A DNA stretch of 64,000 nt from Xestospongia muta. Lineage: Eukaryota > Porifera > Demospongiae > Haplosclerida > Petrosiidae. The notes beneath the pieces are model-generated. The model was not told the DNA's origin, searched no databases, and saw only the letters and a program-made list of their open reading frames with translations. How positions within the stretch are numbered: position 1 is the first letter of the stretch; every line of letters starts with the position of its first letter. A program made the translations under genes and the position numbers. Shown here piece by piece: positions 34,661 through 47,400 of this stretch. The stretch is taken from the NCBI GenBank assembly GCA_963693285.1, contig OY848917.1, positions 684,501 to 748,500 of the forward strand, given 5' to 3'.

Positions 34661-36591
34661 TGTGTGCTAACAGGTCAAGTGTTGTGGCACTACAGTTAAA
34701 TTGGAACTATTCATTACTGCTGTCAATTATACTGTGTGTGTCCTGTCTACATTATCATTATATCATTAATACATGCATATACTAATAATGTGATGTTGTA
34801 CTATACTCATTTACTTTACATAATAACCTATTGTTGTTGCTTACATCATGGAAGCATGCTTGGTTTCTCTGTTTGCCATTGCTTTATTTTCTTAGTGTGT
34901 TAGGTTGTCCTAAGCTGTAGTGTGTACATATATGCCCTATTGTCTTTTGTATTGTGGCATTTGGTACAATTGAACTGCCAATTGTAACTGTCAACGTGTA
35001 TATTGTAACTAATGAATTTCAGTGCTTACCAAATAAACTTCTTATTAGCCATACATAACGTAGCATCTATCTACTCTCTATATCTTGAACCTGGCTACAC
35101 TAAAGTTAATATCATAAAGCAATGTTAAAATCTCCTTAATCTTAACTATGATTGTTTGTTCCAGTGTCTAGTCATTTAAACCAATTAATTAGCATTTTTC
35201 CTTTTTAAAATAGTCAGTTATTTCATAAGAACTTAGAAAATATTGTATCCTCAACATGTTAATTGGTCTATGCCATAATGGGATCTCCATCTGTTCTAAT
35301 TAACCATATTTGAATAATGAGTAAATTATGTATGGTTCACATACCTCAACATACTTCACTGCATTACTCAATAATAAAATTTACCCTGAGTGTGGTAGAC
35401 ACTTTGGGATGAACCTTAGTTAATAGTATTCTCCATATATAGTTTAAATAACTTGTCAAGAAATTATCAACAAACTAGAACAAATATTATGTAATACAAG
35501 TTGTCTTTCGTTTGTTTGCAGTGTTTTTTGTTATTTTGTTCTGTTGTGTATATACCAAACTAACTGTCCTTCTTGTAAGTGTTAAAATGCATTTCAAGCA
35601 TACAATTATAATTTCACTGGTGATATTCATGCTTCCTTAGTGGCAATTCTTGTTCAAGGTTTAATTAACACATCATGAATTTATCTGAGATAGCCATGAA
35701 TTCTATCAATTATTATGTTTACAATCCCTGAAGTAGACAACAGGTTATCTCCCATTACAGGTACTCTGTCATTCATTGGAACCTTATAATACATTCAAAA
35801 AATAATGAACAGCCATATCAAGACACTTGTTCTAGTCTCATGATCATTGTTTGGATATTATGACATAAGAGCCACCACATCATGGACATACTGATCTTAT
35901 CAATTCAATATATGGATGTGTTATGTAAATGTGCTCTAAATGCATATAATGTGGTCTGTGTAAGCTGTCCTTTTATTTATAGTTCTTTAATATGATACTG
36001 GGTGTACTTCTTATAATACAATACCTGATGTAGTTCCAGGTTGGCTGTCAATATCTGATTTAGGCAGTACATCCCTGTTTGAATACATGTGACACTAGTC
36101 ACATGAACTTATTATTTATTACCTTCTACAATATGAATGTCTGTAGCATTAGTAACCAACCAGGATATATTCAAGTAATCTAACTATCTCTATGTATTGT
36201 ATAGTATGTGAACACTGTTGAAATGACTAAGGTTTCTTGGTAGTACCACAGACTTGTTATGTGTTCATTTGGATGTGTAAATTTATGTAGATTATTGAGT
36301 TATTAGAGTTCTCTAATCTCCATGACAACCATTATAGTGTTTTTGTATCTCCAGGTAACCAATTACTTGGCTGTCATGTTGCTATAATCTAAGTCTGGAA
36401 CTGCCATAATTTCTGTATTGTAAAGCTCACTCTCATTGTCTAGTCAATTGTTATGATGTCTAGTCAACTGTGACATCAGCAATGACTCACTATGACTAGC
36501 ACAACTGCTATAGAACAGAGGAATGTAAATTACATTGATTTAAGGAGTTACTATGTTAGTATAAATACACTTACATATACTAAGTATTTTT

Positions 36592-36627
36592 ATACATGTA
36601 CATGATATGCATAATGTACATGTATAA
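36592..36627. repeat. Palindrome around TACATGTACAT
   Basis: TTATACATGTACAT and ATGTACATGTATAA are exact reverse complements with a 10-base centre. Confidence 0.75.
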
Positions 36628-37744
36628 AGTATTTGCAGTGTCACTGCCTGGATATCAAAGTGTTAAGCAAAACAACTAGCACTGGGAATCTTTTCTTGTA
36701 ATACATGTCCAGCTCATCTTTCATCTGTCTTCATCATTCATTTTACTTTCACACAATTTATGTTAGTATGTCGTTACCTCTTTATTTCCGGTGGGATTCT
36801 TTGCTAATAGAAATAAATGATCAGTAGTAAACTAGAACCATTGGATCATCGTAAGAAGTGCAGTATAAACATTCCAGTCCTTACGTTGTACAAAACAAGG
36901 TAGCAGCTGTTACCAACATTGTCTAGACTATTATGTAAAATGTCTTAACTTTGATACTGAACATTAAATTAGATTACCAGTAATTGTTTCAGTGTAGTGC
37001 TGGTAATGTAACCACATTGATTACAATGTCCATTGTGTTTGTTTAAAAAGATCAGCTTCTTAATTTTAGTTTGTAAGTGGGTATTCTCCTCTAATTACAG
37101 TAATTATTAACTATTCCAGTAGAGGGCATTTCTTATTGAATGCATGTAACTATGAATTTAACTTGAACACAAGTTTTCGTATCTAATAAGCAACTGTTAC
37201 TGAAAATATTATATATGTGCAGAATCAAATACTCACGGGATAATTGTAAGCTATAGTTTGTCAATGAACTTAGCAGCCACAGCTTTCAGTATTTGACCGA
37301 CCTATTGATTCAAGAATAATATCCATATATTGTACGACCACAAATAGATACTCCGGAACTAAAACTAAGCAATGAATCTAATTAAACACGACTATGAATA
37401 TTGTTTACACACGGGCAGTTGTATCAACGATAGCATGTTTGTGCCCATCGGTTCACTTCTAGTTCCAAATAGCTTCATATATATAGATGTGGGAACTAAT
37501 CGCTCAGTCACGTACACAGTCACAAGCCTGCAAACAGCAAAGAGCAGAGCGCTGACATTGATGATCTGCTCGTTCGTTTTTACTCGTTTATCGAACTAGT
37601 TTTTTAACGCGTACGTACTGTAACTGCAGTAACTCTGTCCCGTACTATTAGTGAAGTCTAACTGAACTTTAATACAAATTTCTGTGACTTAAAACATTGT
37701 TTTATCTATTTATTTATTGTATCATCTCCTGTTCTCTGCGCAAA

Positions 37745-40700
37745 ATGGTCTGGTTAGAAATCATGGAAGTCAAAGTCTGCCCCAACCGCAGTCCCCTTGA
37801 GGTAAGTGAGGTTGTGGAAAGCATCTATAACACTACTAAATGCATAAATGAACCAGTGGCAAAGTACCACCATAATTATGTATATAACTAACTATACATG
37901 TTGCTATTGAGATTATAAGATGTAACCTGTTTCCCATTGTACATGCATTGGAGTGCATGAACAGCTGTAACGAACAGCTGCAATTAATTAATGAACAGGA
38001 GCTCAATCTATTGTGTAGTCTGAGTACACTTAACTATCATACTAACTTATACATATTTAAATAGTATATGTTACACTTACTTTTTCAATTGCAGTACAGT
38101 AAATATATGTTCTATTACTATTACTATAATCTATCTATCCAGGGTGGTGGCTCAATGGCATTGGTCTTCTACCAACCACTTCCACATGGACGAAAAGCTG
38201 TCTACTTCTTATCAAAAACCAATCCAAATTACTACGTTTGTCAAGTAGCTATTGATGAAAACCCACACACCCTCTCATGTGCTATCCCAAGTAAGTTTGA
38301 TGACAATATCTAAAACAACACTGAAAGTGAATTTTTGAAGACAACATGTATGGGCAGACAAATTAGTTTGATGTTCATAGCAATATTTCCTAAATTGTAT
38401 GATAGCCATGCTTGCATTCACTCTAATATGATGTAACAGTTTATGCATGAAAGCACAGCAATAGTTTTAGATAAGTCCCTTTAAAGGTCATAGTACACTT
38501 TTATCAATTGTACTAAGAAGGCAGTTTTGTTTATTGGATAGTATTTTCTTTTCTCTTTAAGAATACCTATATTAACAACATGAAAAGGAGACTTATTTTA
38601 TTCATTAGCAACTATTTACTGAGTATTAGTGTCAAATTCATAACAGAACTTTTCATAATAAACTGACAAAATGTTGTCCCCTTATAATCAAAACATTACT
38701 TTGTTACCATAGTAAATAATTAAAGGATACTTTAAGCATATAATTTTCTGTTGAATAAGTGATTGAAGTGTCAGATATTTCATTGTACACATTAAAGAAG
38801 TATAATCATCAAGTCAGGATTAGTACCTTGTACTTTGTGATGTATTGCCTCATATCATGATCAACAAATACTGTAGATAAAGGTGTGGTCATGTGACAGA
38901 CAGTATGTTACCTTGGGACTGGAACTAAAACATTGCCTGCAATCATTAGCACATTAGCTATACTTACTGTTTGTCAGCACCATATACCATATTAGTTCTA
39001 ATTAAAGGAAATGTTTACATTGAAGTCTTTTGAATTTTATCCAGGTAGTTAAGGAATTATGTCAGTATGTACATATGCATATACAAAGCTGCATTGATTA
39101 TTGTATAATGTCAGTAATTGTCATTGTATGTCATACTGTGTAATAATCCCTTGCTATGAATATAGTTAAAGTATTTTCCCAATTTCTGAACAGAAAAAAT
39201 GTAGGGAGAATCCAATAGTAACCTAATTCCTTTAATTTGGCAGGAATTTAAAACTCAAATACATTTTTATATTATAATAATTATGTTGAAAATTACAGGT
39301 ATTGCATTATGTGGAGTTCTTTACTTGTGTTGTTATGGTTACCTTATTTGGTTTAGAAATAAACAACTCTAGATTAATTACATACACTGTACATGTCATA
39401 GGTATTACTTACTACCTTTCTTTTATTAGAATACCCAATAGCTGAAGAGGTGGAGCTGAGGGTCTACTGTGAAAATCAGCCAATAGCAATTTCCACATTC
39501 ACTTTCTTCCAGAACATGCCACCCTCAGATATGTTGCTGCAAATACTCCACTCTCAATTGCAGTCTCAATTCCAGTTAGGTGGTCAGGGTGGACTTGGTG
39601 GTACAGGTAGTGGAGCTACTGGAGGACAGGTACACTACTACACAACTTTTAGATTTACTTCCAATGTATGTTCTTCTGTAGACTATGAGTGCTGGACACT
39701 ATGCTGGTTATATCCCATCATCAATGTACCAGCTTTTGTTGGGTGCATGTCGTCTTGGTTGTGAGCCCCTAGTCTATTGTCTCCTGTGTTCTCCTGTGAT
39801 GGAAGGAATATCTTCAGAGCAAATGAAAGAGGCACATGAATGTGCTCAAACTAATGGACATGAAGAATTAGCTGAGCATCTTATGGAATTGTTCATTCTA
39901 CATGATATGGCTTTGCCACCTCAGTTGATTAGCCGTGGACCTGGTCAGTCTAAGGAGCCAGAAAAACATGTCCCTGCTTATTATGATGCATTGGATATGA
40001 TGGATCAAGGTGGCAATACACCTCAAGGTAATGTACATGTTTAGTGTATACACATGATATGCATTTTGTGTAAGTGTATGAACAGCAATTATTTGGCAAC
40101 ATTATTGACTCGGTAGTAGCTATATTATAGCTCTGATGAGGTATATGTCATAGTTATCTCTCTTTAGTACATATTAATGTATTAAAGTTGTTTTCATTAT
40201 TAATTATATGTCATTCTCTCTTTGCAGAACGTGCTGAGACTGTTCTCAAACAACTTGTTGTTGCTGTACAATCCAGTAAGACTAAAGAGAAAAAAGAGAA
40301 TGTTGAAGAAGAGGAAAAGAAAGATGAAGAGGAAGTAGTCCTTGAAGATGATGTAATCACACCTACTAATGAGATTCCTGCCACTCTTCAAGAGCCTCCA
40401 ATAGAAGATTTAACTAAACAATTGGATCAAACAAAACTTACGGTTGCAAGAAAAATCTCAGGTTCTCGTCTAAAACGGCAAACCAAGTCAATATCAGGTA
40501 AACTATATTCTCAATTTAAATAAATTAACTCATTTTAGATGGTGATGTAGATTTACCTGAGGAAGCATTCAAACCAGCCACACCCCCTCGTTCATCAAGG
40601 GGTAGTTTATCTGAAAGTGGAGATGAAGTAGGAGAGCTACCCTATAATCAGAAGAAACATCCATTTTATCAACACAGTGATGCTGACTCAGCTATTGGCA

Positions 40701-41399
40701 TGGTAAGCACTAGATAGACACTATACATTTATAAATGTAGTAAATTTAATCTGTTTCACACACTCCACTATAAAATTAGTTTTCTTAAAGTAATATATCA
40801 TCTAATTTTATAGTCTTTTGAAGAAGACTGCTCTTCTATGATCTTCTCTGAGGTTCAACGTCGTAGGAGTTCCTCTCTCCTACCAATAGACTATGTTGGT
40901 CAAAGTCGTGATGCTATTAGTATTAAACTACCTCAAGATGCTGGAATAGAAGGTATTAAACCACACTATATGATATGATTATTTAGCATACACTTATACA
41001 TGCAGCAATATCTTAGTTGATTGACATCAAGTGATATTGTCTTTTGTTATAGTTGCTAGCAGTCTTGAGTGGGAATCTAATATTGTGGTCATTGAAGATT
41101 ATCCACCAAATCAAGAATTCAAAATTTTCCACAAAGGAGATCGTATTATTCAGGTACATACTTTTAACCACAATAGTTGCCACACCTACTAATTGTTATA
41201 ATATCAGTTGTAGTATTATTTAGTTGGATAATTTTTACTTCTATGTACTTTTGTAGGTTGGGGAACGTCTTGTTCGTAACATGTCAGTACATGAGTTTTC
41301 TGATTTGTTTCATACTGAAGCAGCCAATGGAATGACTCTTAAGATCATTCCAAATATGGAGAAACCAACTCAACCATCTATTGAAGTATGACAGAGAGA

Positions 41400-41442
<43 letters not shown>

Positions 41443-43483
41443 ATTTCCTTGAGAGAAAGAATATTACTTCTATTTCTCTTATAGCCTACATCTGTTGCTA
41501 TGCTTCGTCGTACTCCTAGTGAACAAAATGTTTATGATAACATCAAAACTAAGATCAACCAGCTCCTGAGTATGAGGCCACCTAAGTAAGTCTAAACTTA
41601 AATCTACTCATTTATAATGTACAATACAATGGTTCTATTAATATTAAATGTAATGGTTTTCTTCTGTAGCTCTGAGAGGACAGTTACCATTCCACGCTCA
41701 CCAAATGGTTTTGGTTTTAAAATGATTGGTGGTAAAACAGTGGGTGTGTTTATCTCTGATATACGTGCTGATGTCACACAAGTAAGTATAAAACACTTTG
41801 ATCAGTTATATATTTATCTTAGATATTATATAGTCATTGATATTAGAGCATCCTTTATAATTATATTGTTGTTCTATTACAGGTATATAGTGGTGATCAA
41901 ATCCTTAACATCAATGGACATAACACACAAGGACTAACATTGTATGATGCTAGTCAACTTTTACAGAGTGTGTCTGGTGATCTTCAGTTGACTGTAGTGG
42001 AGAACCGAGCTAGTGAGTTATAACTTATAATAACTAGATGAACACACCCACTATGCTAGTACAGCCTCCCTTACAAACAAGTACATATAAATGCACATCC
42101 TTTGATGTACCTTTATTAGAGGGACATCCTCCTTTAAACTATACAGTTTATTGTATTAAAAATCATTGATTGACTTATTTTTTCTTTTGTAGAATTCTTA
42201 AGTGTACGTGAGCAAGTTGAATTAGATTCCTTATACCTCCGTAGTCGTATTGACCACACCCCCACCAGTAATCGTGAAATGACACTGAAGAAAGGGTCTT
42301 TGCTTAGGGTAGTCAATACATTTGTCCATGCTCCAAATTATTGGTTAGCTTGGGCTGTTGATGAAAGAACTGGTGTGGAGACACAACTGAAGAGAATACC
42401 AAGTCCTGTATAGTAAGTAGATTGTAGTTGATAGTAAATTTATAATAATTATAGGAAAATACCAAATAATGATCATCTTGTATTCTATCATTAGTTCTAT
42501 ACATGTACTAATATTTCAGTATATAGACAATGTTTATATCATATTAAAAAATGTCCTAATAATATGATCCATTTATATCAAACTTATTTTTATTATAATC
42601 TCTTAATTTATTTTTTAGTGCTCAAAAACAATTTGGTTATGAGGTATATGAGCGTGTTCAACGATCTGATGTGATGTATCGCCGTCCAGTATGTATTGTT
42701 GGACCACAAAGCAATGCTATAGCTGAGAATTTGTCAAAACAAGATGGTTTCTCACTTTGTAAAAATGTTGAAGAAGTCCTGGGTGTCTGTGCTAAGGTAT
42801 GTAATGAGAAGATAGACTGTACATAATGAAGTACTGTATGTCCAATATCTTACTGTTTATAATTAGAATAGTCAGCCATTTTTCTGTCTTAAATATAACA
42901 AACAATGTACATAGATTACAATGATTGTTATTATATTTTCTCCTAATTACAGGGTTCATATCATGCAGTATACAGTGTCTCTGATAAAACTACTCTTCAT
43001 CTCCTTACAGCACTACAACCAATAGTTCTCCAGACACCAACTGATACAGCACCTTTAATGGAACAAGTCAAGTTCACCAAGATAACTATAGATGGTAAGT
43101 AGAGCACACATGTCCCTGTTGACTACATTTGTGTAATATCATGAGATATTAAAGATTGTAAAGTATATGAAATATAAAGATCTAGTCATTTAATAATGAA
43201 ATGATAAATACATTTATAATATGATTTTACTATTAGCATTAATTGTAATAAAGTGACTTGACTTGTCAATGTTTTAGTTCCATACATGTAGTACTTGATA
43301 TATTCTAATTTATATAGTTCTAATGACATCTAAACCGTGTACATCTAATACTAAGATTACTGTATTATTATTGTAGGTTACTTGTCTGGTGATAAGAAGA
43401 GTGATTTAGTGAGTCAAGCTATTGATCAAGTCCATCAACTTCGATCCCTTCCAGTATGGAGACCAATGGGCATTATTCATTAA
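37745..43483 (+). CDS. DBB/TIG–ankyrin-like–PDZ–PDZ–SH3–GUK scaffold, 847 residues
   Basis: Predicted cytoplasmic or membrane-associated signalling scaffold. Sixteen GT-AG exons: 37745-37801, 38143-38290, 39430-39629, 39682-40027, 40228-40497, 40539-40702, 40814-40952, 41053-41153, 41257-41385, 41485-41585, 41670-41781, 41883-42012, 42193-42412, 42619-42796, 42953-43094, 43377-43483 (2544 nt, all phases agree). Residues 1-97 form a TIG-like fold ending VELRVYCENQPIAISTFTFF, which resembles the DBB domain of BCAP/BANK/Dof. Residues 136-225 are helical and ankyrin-like. About 260-280 is a Lys/Glu run. PDZ1 is at about 428-518 (GDRIIQVGERLV). PDZ2 is at about 552-632 with loop GFGFKMIGG and GDQILNINGHNTQGL. 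SH3 is at about 634-705 (SLYLRSRID, LLRVVNTF, YWLAWAVDE). The GUK at about 720-847 starts RPVCIVGPQSNA without a usable P-loop, so it is probably non-catalytic. The second half is built like CARMA or DLG5; the first half is built like BCAP. No CARD, TIR or L27 was seen. The first ATG was chosen because no acceptor precedes it and its context is AAAATGG. AATAAA follows the stop. Confidence 0.85.
41398..41438 (+). repeat. GA microsatellite in an intron of the scaffold gene
   Basis: About 20 GA repeats starting 13 bases after a donor site in the intron 41386-41484. That intron is only 99 bases long, so the repeat occupies much of it. Confidence 0.9.
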
Positions 43484-43515
43484 CAGTTACATACTACACT
43501 AATAATATTTCTTTC

Positions 43516-43521
43516 AATAAA
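43516..43521 (+). terminator. Polyadenylation signal AATAAA of the scaffold gene
   Basis: It lies 33 bases after the stop at 43481-43483. Confidence 0.6.
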
Positions 43522-43861
43522 TAATACACTCAATGCTGTTATAATGACACATTAGTTTGTACATAGAAAACATTTGTTATTGTAATTAATGACCATTTTT
43601 TATTTTCCATGATAATAATATTTTTTCTACTCTGTTTCTTACCTTTTTATTGTAGTTATTATTTTTATTATTAATGTGACTTCTCATTTTGTATCATTGT
43701 TCTATTGTGTTGTTAAGTTTAAAAATTAATACATCAATAACAACTAATATTATATAATTAAGGATGTAGTATGATATTTTACCTGTGAACCATATACAAG
43801 ATATTAATATGAACACCACATCATTGATATTAATTTGAACTGTTGATGATGTCAACTAAAG

Positions 43862-44175
43862 GTCTGGAGAAAGTATTCAACTTGTACAAGAGCTTCACAG
43901 TGACATTGACAATGTCAGCTGCTTCACAGGGTAAGATATATTATTGTAGTCTAGTCCATTGCTGTGTAGAACATACAATTCTAGTCTAATACTCCTCATA
44001 CTACAGTGATATGAGATTGATCACACAACTCCTTCTCTCTATCATTTGTTTCTTTGTTGTTTTTATTATGTGACAAAGCCACCTTAACTTTATTTGAAAA
44101 TTTTGTGTTGCTTTCAGTCTGAGCACCACCCAAGCTCTGCCAACAACACCCACGTCATCAAATCACGTGATGTGA
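43862..44175 (+). other. Possible alternative 3' exons or untranslated exons
   Basis: Two spliceable segments (43862-43930 and 44118 onward) have good acceptor and donor signals and mostly open frames, in a gap that otherwise holds no gene. Joined to the phase-1 end of the exon at 42953-43094, they would give an alternative C-terminus that stops just after the second junction. They could equally be leader exons of the downstream Roco gene. Nothing in the peptide is recognisable. Confidence 0.25.
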
Positions 44176-44227
44176 AGGAACTGTTTTGCAGACGCCCTTC
44201 TTGTTGAAAACAAAGAAGTTTGAGACT

Positions 44228-44236
44228 TATATAAAG
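44228..44236 (+). promoter_or_regulatory. Possible TATA box of the ankyrin-Roco gene
   Basis: TATATAAAG lies about 35 bases upstream of a donor-like GTATGT (44272). An acceptor (TTTGCAG, ending 44469) precedes the ATG at 44494, so a short leader exon spliced to the coding exon is plausible. Confidence 0.35.
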
Positions 44237-44493
44237 ACAGAGTGAAGCCTAACGAGAAGATCACAATATTCGTATGTAATAATACATTGCAATAATTACT
44301 AATAGATAGATGTAGTATAGTAGATTGGTGAGGTAGCTTATTGATCATTAAACATGTTCTCTCTCTTTCTCTTTCTCTAAACAGAAGGTTTTCAAACGAA
44401 AAGATAAAGTAGTTGCAATTTATTTGTGAAAATACTCTAGACAAGTACATCACATTATTTTGTTTGCAGAAAGGAGCAAATACAGTACATTCA

Positions 44494-47400
44494 ATGGGTA
44501 ATTGTTTGAAGATAGGAACAAATAGAGTACATTGTATTGATAGTGAACATCTTGAAACAAATGAACTGACCACTGTGTCTATATCACAAAGTAGTCATGG
44601 TGATTTAAATAGTTCATCTGATGAAGAGGATTTTGATCCTATGATATTGGTAAGTATGTTATATTGTAATGTTTTATAGGAGAGCACTCATAGTATCTAT
44701 TGAGTGGACTATTAGTTACTTGTTATGTCATCAATAAATTTAAATGTTACCTTGTTATCTGTCAAAATATTGGCTCCTCCTCTTACGTACTCTAGACAGC
44801 CTATTGTCTTTTTAGTCTTATGCTCAGATACCCATTTGTTTTAAATGCTATAAAGTGTATCTGGTAATGATTCCATATCATTTAAACAACATGTTTTAGC
44901 TAAAGAACTAGAACAATGATGTCATCAACTACACAAATTATTATCAGTAAAACATAGAAAAAAAGACATGACATAAATAGTAACAATATAGTTCTTTTTA
45001 TTGAAACTATCTCAGTGTAAAATAGTAAATACTTATTTCATTATTTGGAGCATATCTCATTAACTGTCATCTTACTCTTAAATGATATATCATGATATGA
45101 CAATGGAAGGAAATTTTACATTACTCACCTGATCTCCATTCTCAAATAAGTGACTTCAGTCTTATCCACACTGATTTTAGTAATTATTAGTGTAGTCAGT
45201 ATAGACTTACTTTCTTAGTTGATATTGTATCTAAAGAGATATTTACTTTTGATGTAGTGTGTATTTACAATATTAAGTTATATAATAAGTTATTACTAGT
45301 GTCTACTTCACAGGATGATTCTTTATGGAATGCTGTTTATGATGGCAAATTTGATGAAATTAAAAGAAGAATACAAGGTGGTATAAATGTCAATGCCAGA
45401 CATAAGGTTTGTCAATATAATTATAATAATATTAGTGTAGTATACAAATAGTATATAAAACAATATTATAGACAATAGTCAGTATGTCATTTATATTAAC
45501 CACATAATTCTATGAGACAATAACTTTATAAGTTGTTATTATAAAATATATATTACACTTATTTAATAATTGTTATTACAATATGTTACACAACATGTTG
45601 TCACAAAGTGTGTAAGTCAATTGTGAGCCTCTTTCTATAGATTATTACCTTATAACTTTAATATTGTACATTAAATTGTCATCAATTTTTATAAGATTTT
45701 TTAAAACTAAGTCCTAATGATTAAAATTTTATCATCACTATATAACTGATCTAATGTACCTTATAATAATGTAATGACAAATACTGAGATTTGTACCCAA
45801 CACTATAAACCATTTATAACAAGTAGTGATCCTCAACATTTTCCTGAGTATATGTAATTAGTCACTTGTTCATTACCAGTATTTATAAATACTCCATTGT
45901 TACTATAGTTAATTATCTGTTATTTCTTTTCTCATAGTCTTTCATAGTATTATTCTCCCTATAATGTAACATTGAACTGTGTACATGTATATATTACATG
46001 ATAACAGAGTATTGCATAGAACTAACACTTATTACATGACTGTTATAATAAAAATCCACTAAAGTGCTTAACCTCGCTGTGGTGCCCAGTGTAAATCTAT
46101 ACTGCAGAGTGCATATAACATGTACATTTAAGATTGGACAAGATGTGGTCAAATTATTGATGGGAGCACGTGATGCACATTACAAACTCTTGTTTGATGA
46201 CTCAGCATTTCTCTTCAAAAAAAGGGAAAAAAAGCTTTGTCATTTACTGGGTACTTTGCACTCTGATTAACATGTCTGTGAAGCTGTAACTGAGTAAGTA
46301 ATAGTATCATTCAATTGCCAAGCAAGATTAAGTGCTAGATTCGTGATGAATGTTTCTCTGAGCCTTTACATGACGCTTTAAAATGTTTCAATATTTCATA
46401 AACAAAATTTATTCTAACTTGAAAATGAAGTGTTCTTTGGAAACATCCCGTAGTACGAATATAAATCGATATATTATCTATTAGTAGCAATTTTTTTAGT
46501 GCTTTGAGGCGTTTCCTGAAAGTGTTACTTTGTTCCAAGTCCATGTACAATCTTGGAAACGCTTTTCAGAACTTTTCTAACGATTGCTTCGACCAACGGC
46601 CTTCTGTCTTGCTGATTCATAGTTCTCTAAGATTGCCTACAACATACTAAAAAATCTCCACATTAAGTTTTTTACTTTTCGAGAAACGGCACATTGATTC
46701 TGCAGCCTGAAAATTCTTCTACGAGTTTTAAGCTTTCGTTTTCTTTGACGATGTTCTTGATTCTACTGCTGTAAAGTCCACATGTTTTTCTATTCATTGC
46801 TATTAGTTACATTGTACATGTTATCTGTGTATCCATAGCAACAGATAATATATGATGTATCATGTTTATATAGTCCAGTATGTATTATATACTTTGTATA
46901 AGTGGTGTTATGTTACCATTGTGTAATTGAGTATTACTATAATTAGTACTGATGTAGTAATGTACCCAGTAGTCTATGTATATGTATTTAATTATTGACA
47001 TATTATATTGTGTCTCTTTATTAGGATTTTGGTGATAGTATGATCATAGCAGCTTGTCGATCCTCTGAAGATAATGTACATGTTGTTGAATACTTAATTG
47101 ATATGAAAGGAGACGTTAATCTTCAAAATAATGTGAGTATTAATTATTAATAATTTTATAATATTTATTATAACATTCAATTTGTTTATTGAGATAATGA
47201 CATTTGTTATAACATTTTACACATGTAGGTTTATATCAGTTAAACTTAAAACATCCATAATTATATAGTATTTGATGATATACCTGTCATAGTATTATGT
47301 GACAATAAGTCTAGCTATGATCTGTTTGTTTCTGATAGTCCAGTAGAATGTTATGAACATAGCCACACCTCTAATAATATAGTTGTAAATGTACCTAATG

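Larger units (their letters stand above)
24063..37370. other. About 13.3 kb without a recognisable gene
   Basis: Only short open frames of chance composition occur. No pair of frames is joined by plausible splice sites with coding-like content, and no RNA gene was recognised. Contents are repeats: TACATGTA-type microsatellites (about 25899-25932 and 30551-30592), a direct 511-bp duplication (31638-32686), small tandem arrays (33765-33955, 34430-34660) and AT microsatellites (34142-34216). It could hold untranslated exons, long-range regulatory DNA or an unannotated non-coding RNA, none of which can be shown by reading. Confidence 0.5.

Noticed and set aside
37372..37599. 75-codon open frame upstream of the scaffold gene
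   Set aside because: It is not joined to the scaffold by usable splice sites and is more likely promoter or leader sequence.
44163..44573. 136-codon minus-strand frame
   Set aside because: It is antisense to the first coding exon of the Roco gene and includes a CT-rich microsatellite. No independent support.
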